Shown piece after piece: positions 8,970 through 17,206 of a stretch of DNA of 32,668 nucleotides (position 1 is the stretch's first letter; every line of letters starts with the position of its first letter). Position numbers and translations under genes: made by a program. Location of the stretch: assembly GCA_016219905.1 (NCBI GenBank), contig JACRKA010000090.1, positions 1 through 32,668 on the forward strand, given 5' to 3'. Origin of the DNA: Verrucomicrobiota bacterium (GTDB taxonomy: Bacteria > Verrucomicrobiota > Verrucomicrobiia > CAIQCK01). The notes under the pieces were generated by a model that was given only the letters and a program-made list of their open reading frames with translations, searched no databases and was not told the origin of the DNA.

Positions 8970-10855
8970 CGCACGCGCGCCACCTTTTCGTTGCGCAAGT
9001 CCAGCACCACCGGCCGCTCGCCGTCGCGGAACCGGAACGCCAACTCCTGCACGCCGGCCGCGTCGGCCCGCGCCACCTCGGCGGTGAACCGCGCCGTCTC
9101 CACCTTCGCGCCGGTCTTCTGGACTGCGGCCGCCACCGGATAGATCTCCTCGATCAGGCTGCGCATGAACCTTCCACCTTCGATGTTGACCCGCAAGCTC
9201 GCCGGCCCGTCCCAGCGCGCATGGATTGTCGTCGCGCCGACGTGGTCGGGCAGGCATTTGTGGAAAAATCGGACGAGCGGCCCCGGCGGCTCTTCAGAGT
9301 CCAGCGGCAGGATCTTCGGCTGGACCGTCAGCACCTGCACGTCGAGCGTCGGGTCGCCATAGGCCAGCGGCAGCATGAACTCCATCCCGAACGCCGGCGG
9401 CCAGAGGTTCAGCAGGCAGAGCGTCGAGCCGCGCGCCGGCGCGGGCACTTCGCGCTGGATGGCCGCGATCTGACGCCGCACCAGGTTGCTCGGGAAGCCC
9501 CACATGAAGTTCAGGAACACCGACGCCGCTGCGTAGCCCGCGACGACGGCGCTGACGGCCGCGAAGACCCAGCCGCGGTTGCTCAGCCGCGGCCAGCGCC
9601 ACGCCCAGCGCCGCTCAAACCACCGCGCCCCGGCCGCGCGCTCCAGCACCGCGCCGAGCATCAGGCAGAAGCCAAGCGACGGCACGTAAAGGAAGCGTTG
9701 CGCCACCAGGATCGGGAACGTCGGCGCCAGCGTCAACATCGCGAACAGCGGAAAGAAACTCGCCCCGCGCCCGCGCCCGACAAACCGGCGGTCGAGCCAC
9801 CAGATGCCGCCGAGGATGGCCGCGCCCGTCAGCGTCACAGGCCACCAGCCGGCTTCGCCGATGAACTCGGTCGGGTCAATCGGGAACAGCGGGAACGGCA
9901 CCAGCAGGTGCAGCATCTCGTAGCTGAGGTTGAAGAGCACGAACGGCACGAAGTCCGGCGAGAACGGGCTGTGCATATACTGGCCGCCCTCGTTCATCGC
10001 CGAGATGCCGGCGAACGCGCGGAAGTGCATCGCCAGGTAGCCAGCCGCCAGCGCCCAGAGCGCGGCGTGCCGCGCCGCCAGCGCGCGCCAGCCCGGACGC
10101 GGCAGGTTTTCCCTGCGGGCGCGGTAGAACTCGAAGGCCAGCAGCACCGCCGGCAACATGACGGCGGACTCCTTTGCGCCAAGGGCGAGCGCGAACGCGG
10201 CCAGCGCGGCGGCGTATTGCCACGGCCGGCGCTGGCGCAGCCACCAGCCGAACGCTGCGAACGCCGTCAGGAAGAAACAACCCATCGCCGCGTCGGCGTT
10301 GGCGGCGACCCACTGCACCGTCTCGGCGTGGCTCGGATGCGTTGCGAAGAACAGGCCGGCCGCCACCGCGACCCAGCGCCGCCGGAACAGCAGCCGCGCG
10401 ATGGCAAACGCCGCCATCGAGGCCAGCGCGTGGAGGAGGATGTTGATCAGGTGATAGCCCCACGCCTGAACGCCGAAGAGCGCGCCCGCCAGTTTGTAGA
10501 TGACCGTGACCACCGGCCGGAAAAACCCCTCGCCGCGGATGCCGCGCAGCCGTTGCTCGTTGGACCAGTAGGCCTTGAAGTCCTCGCCGCTGTATTCCCA
10601 CGGCTGGAGCACTTGCGACCACGGCGTGCGCGCGGCCTTGTCGAGGTGCCAGAAGTCGTCAATGAGGAAGTAGTTGCCCAGCGAGTTGGCGTAGGTCAAT
10701 AGGGCCGCGAGGGCGACCAGGACCGCGAGCCAGCCGGTGCGCGCGGGCGCGCGGGCCGGAGCGGCGGGCTGGGGAGGCGGCGCGACCGTGCCGCGTGCCG
10801 GCGCAGGTGGCTCCAACACGTCCACTGCTTGTAACCCCCTGTTTACTTCAGGCAT
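8966..10855 (-). CDS. GT-C type membrane glycosyltransferase (PMT/TMTC-like)
   Basis: A 629-residue polytopic membrane protein with about ten to twelve hydrophobic helices between residues 40 and 460. The first loop carries NYFLIDDFWHL, with the paired acidic residues typical of GT-C enzymes that take sugars from polyprenyl phosphate donors. The later HPSHAETVQWVAANADA block matches the HP-H-E-V-W pattern of the PMT/TMTC-like group. The N terminus is a Pro/Ala-rich cytoplasmic stretch. The last 165 residues form a soluble, probably periplasmic domain I do not recognise. It is coupled to the downstream hpnK-like deacetylase by a 4-base overlap, which suggests the two act on the same lipid-linked or surface sugar. 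Donor and acceptor cannot be deduced. Confidence 0.75.
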   Translation of the reverse strand: MPEVNRGLQAVDVLEPPAPARGTVAPPPQPAAPARAPARTGWLAVLVALAALLTYANSLGNYFLIDDFWHLDKAARTPWSQVLQPWEYSGEDFKAYWSNEQRLRGIRGEGFFRPVVTVIYKLAGALFGVQAWGYHLINILLHALASMAAFAIARLLFRRRWVAVAAGLFFATHPSHAETVQWVAANADAAMGCFFLTAFAAFGWWLRQRRPWQYAAALAAFALALGAKESAVMLPAVLLAFEFYRARRENLPRPGWRALAARHAALWALAAGYLAMHFRAFAGISAMNEGGQYMHSPFSPDFVPFVLFNLSYEMLHLLVPFPLFPIDPTEFIGEAGWWPVTLTGAAILGGIWWLDRRFVGRGRGASFFPLFAMLTLAPTFPILVAQRFLYVPSLGFCLMLGAVLERAAGARWFERRWAWRWPRLSNRGWVFAAVSAVVAGYAAASVFLNFMWGFPSNLVRRQIAAIQREVPAPARGSTLCLLNLWPPAFGMEFMLPLAYGDPTLDVQVLTVQPKILPLDSEEPPGPLVRFFHKCLPDHVGATTIHARWDGPASLRVNIEGGRFMRSLIEEIYPVAAAVQKTGAKVETARFTAEVARADAAGVQELAFRFRDGERPVVLDLRNEKVARVR

Positions 10856-10922
10856 AAAGCGGCGCGACTCTAGCAGGCCGCTGAAAAACCCGCCAGCGGA
10901 TTGAACGGCCCAACAGCGCCGC

Positions 10923-12419
10923 CTATGCGAACAGGCTCAGGATCGGTTTGCCCAGCCCGTCGCGCGTGACATAGAACGGCCGCTGCTCGATCTCGTAGGC
11001 GAGCTTTGGCGAGATGCCCATCGCGCGGTAGATCGTGGCGTGCAGGTCCTCGATGACGACGCGGTCCTTGAGCGTCCGGCACGGGCGCTCGTCGGCGGTG
11101 ACGCCGTGGAGATGGCCGCGCTTGATGCCGCCGCCGAAGAGCAGCACGCCGCCGGCGTCGGTGAAATGCCGGTGCATGCCGTAGTGCTTGATGTCGGTGA
11201 TCGTGTCGGGCACCTGCACCTGATGCTTGACTATATTGTCCGGCTTGCCCTCGACCAGCATGTCACGGCTGAATTCGCTCGCGACGACGATCAACGTGCG
11301 GTCGAGCAGGCCGCGCGCTTCGAGGTCGAGCACGAGCTGTGAGATCGGCCCGTCCACCTGCTGCTTCATCGCCACCATCCGCGTGTGGCCGTGCTCGTGC
11401 GTGTCCCAGTTCAGGAACGGGATGTATTCGCTGGTGACCTCGATGAACCGCGCGCCGACCTCGGCGAGCCGCCGCGCCAGCAGGCAGCCGAGGCCGAACC
11501 GCCCCACCGTCTGCGCCTCGTAGGAACCGTCGCGCACCTGGGCCGCGGAGAGCTTCGCCGCGTCGAAGCCTTCCGGCAGATACTTCTGCACCGACTCGCG
11601 CGGCTCCAGCGAGAGATCGAACGCCTTCGCCGCGGGCGAACTCAACAGCCGGTGCGCGTTGTCCATCGAGCGCGCGAGCGACTCGCGCTGATACTCGCTG
11701 CCGTGGCGGCCGACCGGCGAGGCCGCGGCGAGTTTCCTGTAAAACTTGTTCCGGTCCTCGAACCGGCCGGGCGTCATGCCTGCCGGCGGCCGGACGCTCT
11801 CGGCGGCCTGGTTGGGATGCGGGATGAGGAACGGGCCGTATTCACTGCCGAGAAAGCCGGCCGTGTGGAACGCCTTCAGTTCCTCGCCCTCGCCGACATC
11901 GAACCGCTGGCCGATGTCAATGAACGCCGGCACGGCGGGGTTGAGCGGGCCGAGCGTGCGCGCGATGACCGAGCCGATATGCGGGCAGGCGACGGTCTGC
12001 GGCGGCGCATAGCCGGTGTGCCAGTGGAACTGGTGGCGCGAGTGCAGGATGAAGCCGAGGTCGCCCGCGGTGTAGCTGCGGATGAGCGCGCCGCGGTCCA
12101 TCACCTTCGCGAGCCGCTCGAAGCCTTGCGTGAGCTTGATGGGGTCCACGGCGGTGTCAATCGCCGGGAACGTGCTGAGCACCTGCTCGGGCTTCAGGCC
12201 CTTCTCGAACGGCGTGTAGCGTTTCGGGTCGAACGTCTCCGTGTGCGCCACGCCGCCGGCGAGCCAGAGCACGATGACTGTGTGGGCGGTCGGCTTGATC
12301 TTCTCCTCCGCGTCGTTCGCGCGGACCTGGCGCGCGCGGCCTGCCGCGAGCGCGCTGAGCGTGGCAGCGCTGGCGGTCTTCAGGAAATCACGGCGCGTCA
12401 ATTGACTGGCGGCTTTCAT
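10923..12419 (-). CDS. DUF1501 protein, Tat-exported
   Basis: A 498-residue protein of the DUF1501 family, which belongs to the alkaline-phosphatase/sulfatase-like superfamily and is abundant in Planctomycetes and Verrucomicrobia. Its enzymatic role is not known. The N terminus is a Tat signal, LTRRDFLKTASAATLSALA with Arg9-Arg10, so it is exported folded. Family blocks include VIVLWLAGGVAHTETFDPK near the start, NWDTHEHGH, and VVASEFSRD before GGGIKRGHLHG. The frame opens at a TTG (12431) that overlaps the upstream stop, but the ATG at 12419 is preferred because GAGG stands a few bases before it. It forms a two-gene unit with the DUF1549/1553 gene, the usual pairing for these families. Confidence 0.9.
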   Translation of the reverse strand: MKAASQLTRRDFLKTASAATLSALAAGRARQVRANDAEEKIKPTAHTVIVLWLAGGVAHTETFDPKRYTPFEKGLKPEQVLSTFPAIDTAVDPIKLTQGFERLAKVMDRGALIRSYTAGDLGFILHSRHQFHWHTGYAPPQTVACPHIGSVIARTLGPLNPAVPAFIDIGQRFDVGEGEELKAFHTAGFLGSEYGPFLIPHPNQAAESVRPPAGMTPGRFEDRNKFYRKLAAASPVGRHGSEYQRESLARSMDNAHRLLSSPAAKAFDLSLEPRESVQKYLPEGFDAAKLSAAQVRDGSYEAQTVGRFGLGCLLARRLAEVGARFIEVTSEYIPFLNWDTHEHGHTRMVAMKQQVDGPISQLVLDLEARGLLDRTLIVVASEFSRDMLVEGKPDNIVKHQVQVPDTITDIKHYGMHRHFTDAGGVLLFGGGIKRGHLHGVTADERPCRTLKDRVVIEDLHATIYRAMGISPKLAYEIEQRPFYVTRDGLGKPILSLFA

Positions 12420-12427
12420 CTCGTTCC

Positions 12428-14380
12428 TCAATAGATCAACTGGAACTCCGGCAGCATCGTCATCGCCCAGAGCAAATCCTCGACGCCTTGTGCGCGCAGC
12501 GGCTTGCCGACAAAGCCCTGTGCCAGCCGCAGCTCGTCTGCGGTTGGTTTGCGGCCGAGGGCGCGGAGGTAAAGCTGGTCAATCAACTCTCTCCCATCCT
12601 CCCGTCCTCCCACACCCCCACCCATCAACTTCTCCGCGCCGCGCTTGAGCGCGTCGGCGAGCGTGTTGCCGTTGGTCAGCTCCAGCGCCTGCAACGTGGT
12701 CGCCGCGGACGGGCGCGACGTGACGACTTGCTCGCGGTTGGGCCGGCCGAGCGCGGTGGTCAGCGGGTCGGCGGCGAGCAGCGACGCGCGGACGGCGATG
12801 TTGCTGGCGACGCCGGCGGGCAACTGAACCTTCGCGTCCGGCTTCGCTTGGCCGATGCCCGTCAGCAACGTGATCGCGTCGCGGAACTGCTCGGCCGTCA
12901 TGCGGCGCACGACCGGGCCGCGGAAGACGTAGTCCTTCGCGGTCCGCTCGCTGCCGCCGACGGCCGGCAACTGGTAGGCGCGCGAGGTGACGATGCGCGC
13001 GAGGGTCTTCTTGAGGTCGTAGCCGTTGTCCACGAGGTCGCTGGCGAGCCAGTCGAGCAGGTCGGCGTTCCAGGATTTGCCGTCCATTTCGTCCACTGGC
13101 TCGACGAGGCCGCGGCCCATGAACTTCGCCCAGAGCCGGTTCACGATCGTGCGCGTGAGCCGGCCGTTCTCCTTGCAGGTGATGATCTCGGCGAGCCGCC
13201 GCACACGCTCGGCCTTCGGCGCGGCGGGGTCCATCGCGCCGAGTTCGGGATAGAGGAACCGCGCGGTCGCCTGCTGGCCGGTGGGCTTGTCACACTTGGC
13301 GATCTCCAGCGGGCCGTCGGCATAAACGCCCGCCAGCCCGTAAGAGTCGGCGAGCGTCCAGTCGCTGACGAAGCTGTCGTGGCAGGAGGCGCACTTGAGG
13401 TTCGCGCCCATGAAGACCTGGCCGATGTTCTGCGCGGCCTGCATCTGCGGCGTCTGGCTGGCGTTGACCACGCCGCGCCAGACAATGCCCTTGGTGAACC
13501 CCTCGGCGTCGGGCGCCGGGTTGACGAGTTGGGCGACGAACCGGTCGTAGGGGAGGTTGTCGTGCAGCGCGCGCCAGAGCCACGCGGTGATCTGCTTGCG
13601 GCCGCCATCAATGTAGCCCGTGCCGCGGTAATCGTTGCGGAGCGCGTCGTTCCAGAACGTGAGCCAGTGCGCCGCGTAGCGTTCGTTGTCGGCGAGCAGG
13701 CGTGCGACAAGCCGTTCGCGCTTGCGCGGGTCCTTGTCGGCGGCGAACGACACGAGTTCCTCCGGCGCCGGCAGCACGCCGATGATGTCCAGAAAAACGC
13801 GCCGGGCAAACGCGCGGTCGTCCACGACCTTCGTCGGCTTGGTTTTGTGCGCGGCGAAATACGGCTGGAGCAGCAAATCCACCGGGTTGGTGAGGCCGGA
13901 GCCTTTCGCCGCGGACGGCACAGCGGGCCGGCGCGGCTTGAGGTTGAGCGGCTCGATCTTGCCGAAGAAAACGTCCTTGTCCCACGGAAGCCCCTGGTCA
14001 ATCCACGCGCGCAGCAGGGCGACCTGCTCCGGCTTCAGCTTCGAGCCTTTCTGCGGCATCACCATGTCGGGGTTGAAGCCGGACACCAGTTCGACGACGA
14101 GGCTCTTCGCGCTGTCGCCGGGGACGGCAGCGGGGCCGGTCTCGCCGCCCTTGATGAAGGTCTCGCGCGTGTCAATGCGCAAGCCGCCCTTGCTCTTGCC
14201 GCGGCCGTGGCATTGCGCGCAGGTGCCTTGGAGGATCGGCTTGATGTCCTTGCTGAACTCCACGCGCCGCGCCGCGGGCTGGGGCAACCGGGCAATCTGC
14301 TCCGACGTGAGCGCGGCGATGGCGGAGGCACTGGCACCGAACAGGCTGGCGAGGAGCAGCAGGGACGTTATCCGGTTCAT
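12428..14380 (-). CDS. PSCyt1-DUF1549-DUF1553 secreted cytochrome-like protein
   Basis: A 650-residue secreted protein. A signal peptide (residues 1-23) precedes a planctomycete-type cytochrome domain with the heme motif CAQCH (54-58) and a possible axial methionine in PDMVMPQKG. DUF1549 (PSCyt2) follows, starting around KVVDDRAFARRVFLDIIG, with a second CASCH motif. DUF1553 (PSD1) then carries TIVNRLWAKFMGRGLVEPVD and ends in LYLRALGRKPTADELRLA. The function of these proteins is unproven. The heme motif suggests electron transfer linked to the partner DUF1501 protein, whose gene starts 8 bp downstream. A Gly-rich stretch (AEKLMGGGVGGREDG) between the DUF1553 helices comes from a C-rich period-8 tract in the DNA. 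It is divergent from the DUF72 gene. Confidence 0.9.
   Translation of the reverse strand: MNRITSLLLLASLFGASASAIAALTSEQIARLPQPAARRVEFSKDIKPILQGTCAQCHGRGKSKGGLRIDTRETFIKGGETGPAAVPGDSAKSLVVELVSGFNPDMVMPQKGSKLKPEQVALLRAWIDQGLPWDKDVFFGKIEPLNLKPRRPAVPSAAKGSGLTNPVDLLLQPYFAAHKTKPTKVVDDRAFARRVFLDIIGVLPAPEELVSFAADKDPRKRERLVARLLADNERYAAHWLTFWNDALRNDYRGTGYIDGGRKQITAWLWRALHDNLPYDRFVAQLVNPAPDAEGFTKGIVWRGVVNASQTPQMQAAQNIGQVFMGANLKCASCHDSFVSDWTLADSYGLAGVYADGPLEIAKCDKPTGQQATARFLYPELGAMDPAAPKAERVRRLAEIITCKENGRLTRTIVNRLWAKFMGRGLVEPVDEMDGKSWNADLLDWLASDLVDNGYDLKKTLARIVTSRAYQLPAVGGSERTAKDYVFRGPVVRRMTAEQFRDAITLLTGIGQAKPDAKVQLPAGVASNIAVRASLLAADPLTTALGRPNREQVVTSRPSAATTLQALELTNGNTLADALKRGAEKLMGGGVGGREDGRELIDQLYLRALGRKPTADELRLAQGFVGKPLRAQGVEDLLWAMTMLPEFQLIY
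12593..12623 (-). other. G-quadruplex-type tract within the DUF1553 coding strand
   Basis: On the minus (coding) strand five G-runs, of 3, 5, 3, 3 and 3 bases, are separated by loops of 1, 3, 5 and 5 bases. The plus strand shows an imperfect eight-base period (CCCATCCT, CCCGTCCT, CCCACACC). The tract encodes a Gly/Arg-rich linker, so it looks like a repeat insertion tolerated in a loop. Confidence 0.55.
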
Positions 14381-14473
14381 GCGCGCGGGGAATGTAAGCG
14401 TCGCGCCGGGAAAATCAGGTGGATTATCCGACTAAAACTGTTCGGATTGTGGCGGGTGGGGGGCATCCTGCGC

Positions 14474-14502
14474 TTGACGGGCCGCCCGCGTCATCCAATA
14501 TG
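14474..14502 (+). promoter_or_regulatory. Candidate promoter for the DUF72 gene
   Basis: TTGACG (14474-14479), a 17-base spacer and AATATG (14497-14502). The -35 is a five-of-six match, the -10 only three of six. It sits in the 151-bp divergent spacer between the DUF1549/1553 gene and the DUF72 gene, about 30 bases before the ATG. The rest of this spacer shows no clear structure. Confidence 0.3.
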
Positions 14503-14531
14503 CATCTGCGGCCGCAAGCGCGGCCGGCGCG

Positions 14532-15542
14532 ATGTCGTCCAACCAACAATTGAATCTGCCCGGCGGCGGCGAGAGGCGGGCGCCGCCGTTCGACACGCTC
14601 GCGGCGCGGGTGCGCGGCTGGGCGGAGCGCGGCGTATTCTTCGGCACGTCGTCGTGGAAATACGAAGGCTGGCTCGGGCAGGTCTATTCGAGCGAGCGCT
14701 ACGCCACGCGCGGCCGGTTCTCGAAGCCGCGCTTCGAGCGCGAGTGTCTCGCCGAATACGCCGAAACGTTTCCGACCGTGTGCGGCGACTTCTCGTTCTA
14801 CTCGTTCTACTCGCCGCAGTTCTGGGAACGGCTCTTCGCGCAGGTGCCGGCGACGTTCCAGTTCGGCTTCAAGGCGCCGGAGATGATCACCGCGCCGCGG
14901 TTCGCCGACTTGGAGCGCTACGGCATGAAGGCGGGCCAGCCCAACGAGCATTTCCTCGACCCGGCGCTGCTGAAGTCGGACTTCCTCGACCGGCTCGCGC
15001 CGCATCGCGGGCAGGTCGGCTACGTGGCGTTCGAGTTCCCGCAGTTCCATCGCGCGACGCCGACGGGCAACGCGGAGTTTCTGGAGAAGCTCGACGGTTT
15101 CCTCGGCGAGCTGCCGGACACGTTCCGCTACGGTGTCGAAGTCCGCACGGAGAGCCTGTTGGGGCCGGATTATTTTGCCTGCCTGCGGCGGCATCGCGTG
15201 GCGCACGTCTTCAACTCGTGGACACGAATGCCGGCCGTCGGCGGGCAATTGAAGTTCGCGGACGCTTTCACGGCCGGCTTCATCGTCGTGCGCGCGCTGT
15301 TGCGGCCGGGCCGCGCCTATGAGGAGGCGGTGCGGATGTTCCAGCCTTACAGCGAAGTCCGCGACCCGTATCCGGAGGGCGTGCGGGACGTGGCGGGAGT
15401 GGTGCGGGCGGCCATCGAGCGCTCGCCGAAAGCGAAGGCCTTCGTCGCGGTCAACAACCGTTTCGTCGGCAACGCGCCGACGGCCATCAGCCAGGTCCTC
15501 GATGAACTGGACCGGCTGGAGAAGCTGCCGCCTCGCGCGTGA
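14532..15542 (+). CDS. DUF72 (YecE-like) protein
   Basis: A 336-residue member of DUF72, a TIM-barrel family of unknown reaction related to YecE. The family opening FFGTSSWKYEGWLGQVY is present at about residue 36. It is followed by CGDFSFYSFYSPQFWERL, in place of the usual F-Y-x-P strand, then FGFKAPEMIT, YVAFEFPQF and the C-terminal VNNRFVGNAPTAI block. The last matches the Asn-Asn-x-F/Y-x-G-x-A-P ending of the family. There is no signal peptide, so it is probably cytoplasmic. The first 30 residues are Gly/Pro-rich and outside the domain. It converges with the porin gene (15-bp gap). No Shine-Dalgarno sequence is seen before the ATG. Confidence 0.88.
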   Translation: MSSNQQLNLPGGGERRAPPFDTLAARVRGWAERGVFFGTSSWKYEGWLGQVYSSERYATRGRFSKPRFERECLAEYAETFPTVCGDFSFYSFYSPQFWERLFAQVPATFQFGFKAPEMITAPRFADLERYGMKAGQPNEHFLDPALLKSDFLDRLAPHRGQVGYVAFEFPQFHRATPTGNAEFLEKLDGFLGELPDTFRYGVEVRTESLLGPDYFACLRRHRVAHVFNSWTRMPAVGGQLKFADAFTAGFIVVRALLRPGRAYEEAVRMFQPYSEVRDPYPEGVRDVAGVVRAAIERSPKAKAFVAVNNRFVGNAPTAISQVLDELDRLEKLPPRA

Positions 15543-15557
15543 CGCGCGCCGGGTCGC

Positions 15558-17042
15558 TCAGAAACTCACCATCGTCTGCAGATAGACCAACTCGGCGTCG
15601 TCGCTGCCGTTGTTCAGACCGGCGGCGGTGTCGCGGACGTAGCCGCCGCGGAAGAAGTGCGAGTAGCCGCCGAGGACCTTGATGTTCTTGGTGACCGCCC
15701 ACGTCGCGCTGAGGTCCACCTCGGAGCCGACGAAGCTGCTGGCGTTGCCGACGACGTTGCGGCGCGCAGGCACGCCGATCGGCGCGCTGTTGGCGCGATA
15801 CCAGAGGTCCTTCTCCTCGGCGAGCCAGAACATGTGGAAATCAAGCTGGGTGGTGACGGTCTTGGCCGGCTGGGTGGTGAACATCAGCCGCGGGTTGTGG
15901 ACGTTCTTCCACGCGAAGAAGTCCATGTAGCCGTAGAACTTGTGGTTGGTCGGGAAGAGGTTGTCGAAGGTTTCGTTGCGGCCGTCGGCCGGGTCGCTGT
16001 CGCCGGTGGCGTAGTTGTATTCGAAGCCGACGCGCGGCTTCCAGTCCACCTCCGGGACCGTGTAGCCGACGCCCACGAGCGCCGCGAGCGCTTGGTGGGG
16101 AATGCGGAGTTTGAGGCTGTTCTCGCCAAACCGGCGCGCGACGCCCTGCGTGGCGCTGAGGCCGGGGCCGTCAATGTGCCCGATCTGGTAGGCCGCTTCC
16201 ATGTAGTAATCCCACGGGCCGAGTTTCGGCGTGGACTTGATGCGCGCGCCGAAGGTCCAGATCTCGCGGGCCGGGCCGTCGAAGGTCGCTTCGGTCTTGT
16301 CGCGGAGGATGCCGTAGAGTTCCATGATCTGGAAATCCAGCGCGCTGCACTGGCCGTAAATGCCGAAGAGGTCGTCGGCCCAGTCGGCAACGTCGTTGAG
16401 GGAGTCGTCGCGGCCATAGGCGATGTTGTTGCCGACGACGTTGGCGGCGAAGAGGTCCACCCAGAACTTCCCGCCCTGCCAGCGCAGCCTGGCGGCGTCG
16501 AACGTGCGGCCGACGTTGTTCCAGTCGAACGTGCCGACGAGCCGCTCGTCGCCGTAGGCCAGCTCCTGACGGCCGATCTTGAAGCTGACGGGGAACTCCT
16601 TGTAGTTGCCCAGCTCGATCCACGCCTGCCGCCAGTCCACCGTGTCTTCCTCCAGGTTGGCGTTGCCCAACGGCGGCGCGGGGAATCGTTCCGAACCCAT
16701 CTCGCGCGAGTCCTGCATCTGGCCGTAGAGCTTCAGCCAGTCCAGCGGCTGGCCGAGCACGCCGGCGCGGAAGCGGTGCAACAGCCAGAAATCCTCATCG
16801 CCCGGCTGGTTGTCGTTGAAGGTGACGTTGTTGTCGCGATACTCCAGCCGCAACCGCTCCTGCACGTCGAACACGAGCCTGCCGTCGAAGAAACTCAGCG
16901 GGTTGGCGGGCGCGGCCGGTTTCGCCTCGGCCATCGCCGCCGGTTTGCTGGTGGCCGCGACGGCGTCCACGGCGCGGCTGGCGGGCGCGCCGGCAATCAA
17001 GACACCGGACAGCACGAGGGTCAGAGGGAACAGTTGTCTCAT
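15558..17042 (-). CDS. Alginate-export family outer-membrane porin
   Basis: A 494-residue predicted outer-membrane beta-barrel of the alginate-export (AlgE-like) family. A signal peptide (residues 1-24) and an Ala/Pro/Lys-rich spacer lead to the barrel start DVQERLRLEYRDNN. Family blocks WLKLYGQMQDSRE, FPVSFKIGRQELAYGDERL and the NNVGRTFDAARLRW stretch follow. The chain ends in the aromatic LQTMVSF, as expected for a BAM-inserted barrel. The ATG at 17042 is preferred over one at 17087 because it begins a clean signal peptide. It faces the sialidase/LamG gene across a 164-bp spacer holding a palindrome. The family moves alginate or other anionic polysaccharides or oligosaccharides; the substrate here is unknown, but nearby glycan enzymes fit. 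Confidence 0.85.
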   Translation of the reverse strand: MRQLFPLTLVLSGVLIAGAPASRAVDAVAATSKPAAMAEAKPAAPANPLSFFDGRLVFDVQERLRLEYRDNNVTFNDNQPGDEDFWLLHRFRAGVLGQPLDWLKLYGQMQDSREMGSERFPAPPLGNANLEEDTVDWRQAWIELGNYKEFPVSFKIGRQELAYGDERLVGTFDWNNVGRTFDAARLRWQGGKFWVDLFAANVVGNNIAYGRDDSLNDVADWADDLFGIYGQCSALDFQIMELYGILRDKTEATFDGPAREIWTFGARIKSTPKLGPWDYYMEAAYQIGHIDGPGLSATQGVARRFGENSLKLRIPHQALAALVGVGYTVPEVDWKPRVGFEYNYATGDSDPADGRNETFDNLFPTNHKFYGYMDFFAWKNVHNPRLMFTTQPAKTVTTQLDFHMFWLAEEKDLWYRANSAPIGVPARRNVVGNASSFVGSEVDLSATWAVTKNIKVLGGYSHFFRGGYVRDTAAGLNNGSDDAELVYLQTMVSF

Positions 17043-17101
17043 GGCATTACTCTTTTCCTTGGATGGCAACGGCTCGCAGTGTAGCAACCGGCCCGAGCCA
17101 T

Positions 17102-17121
17102 GTGTTGACCTTCGTCAACAC
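17102..17121. promoter_or_regulatory. Perfect palindrome, candidate operator between porin and sialidase genes
   Basis: GTGTTGAC (17102-17109) and its exact complement GTCAACAC (17114-17121) flank a four-base centre CTTC. It stands 60 bp before the porin gene and 86 bp before the sialidase gene, which diverge from it. It also contains a TTGACC that could be a -35 element. Its position suits a dimeric repressor controlling both genes. No regulator gene is adjacent. Confidence 0.45.
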
Positions 17122-17206
17122 CCGCGCCGTTATCGGCAGGCTTGCCACGGCGGTTCTTGTCGCATAGAAAAGGCGCCCGAATCAACCCCGCAACCCACTT
17201 CAAGCC

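Noticed and set aside
10870-10904. Short inverted repeat CCGCT/AGCGG with a GAAAAAC run in the spacer between the glycosyltransferase and DUF1501 genes, as a terminator or insertion-sequence end
   Set aside because: The stem is only five bases with a twelve-base loop, and there is no transposase or second end.
12488-15322. A 944-codon open frame on the plus strand, antisense to the DUF1549/1553 gene
   Set aside because: It is Arg/Ala/Gly-rich with no recognisable domain, and its codons follow the high-GC third positions of the real minus-strand gene. It is a shadow frame.
15657-17084. A 475-codon open frame on the plus strand, antisense to the porin gene
   Set aside because: Val/Ala/Arg/Glu-rich composition typical of the complement of a GC-rich coding strand; the porin on the minus strand has clear family blocks and a signal peptide.
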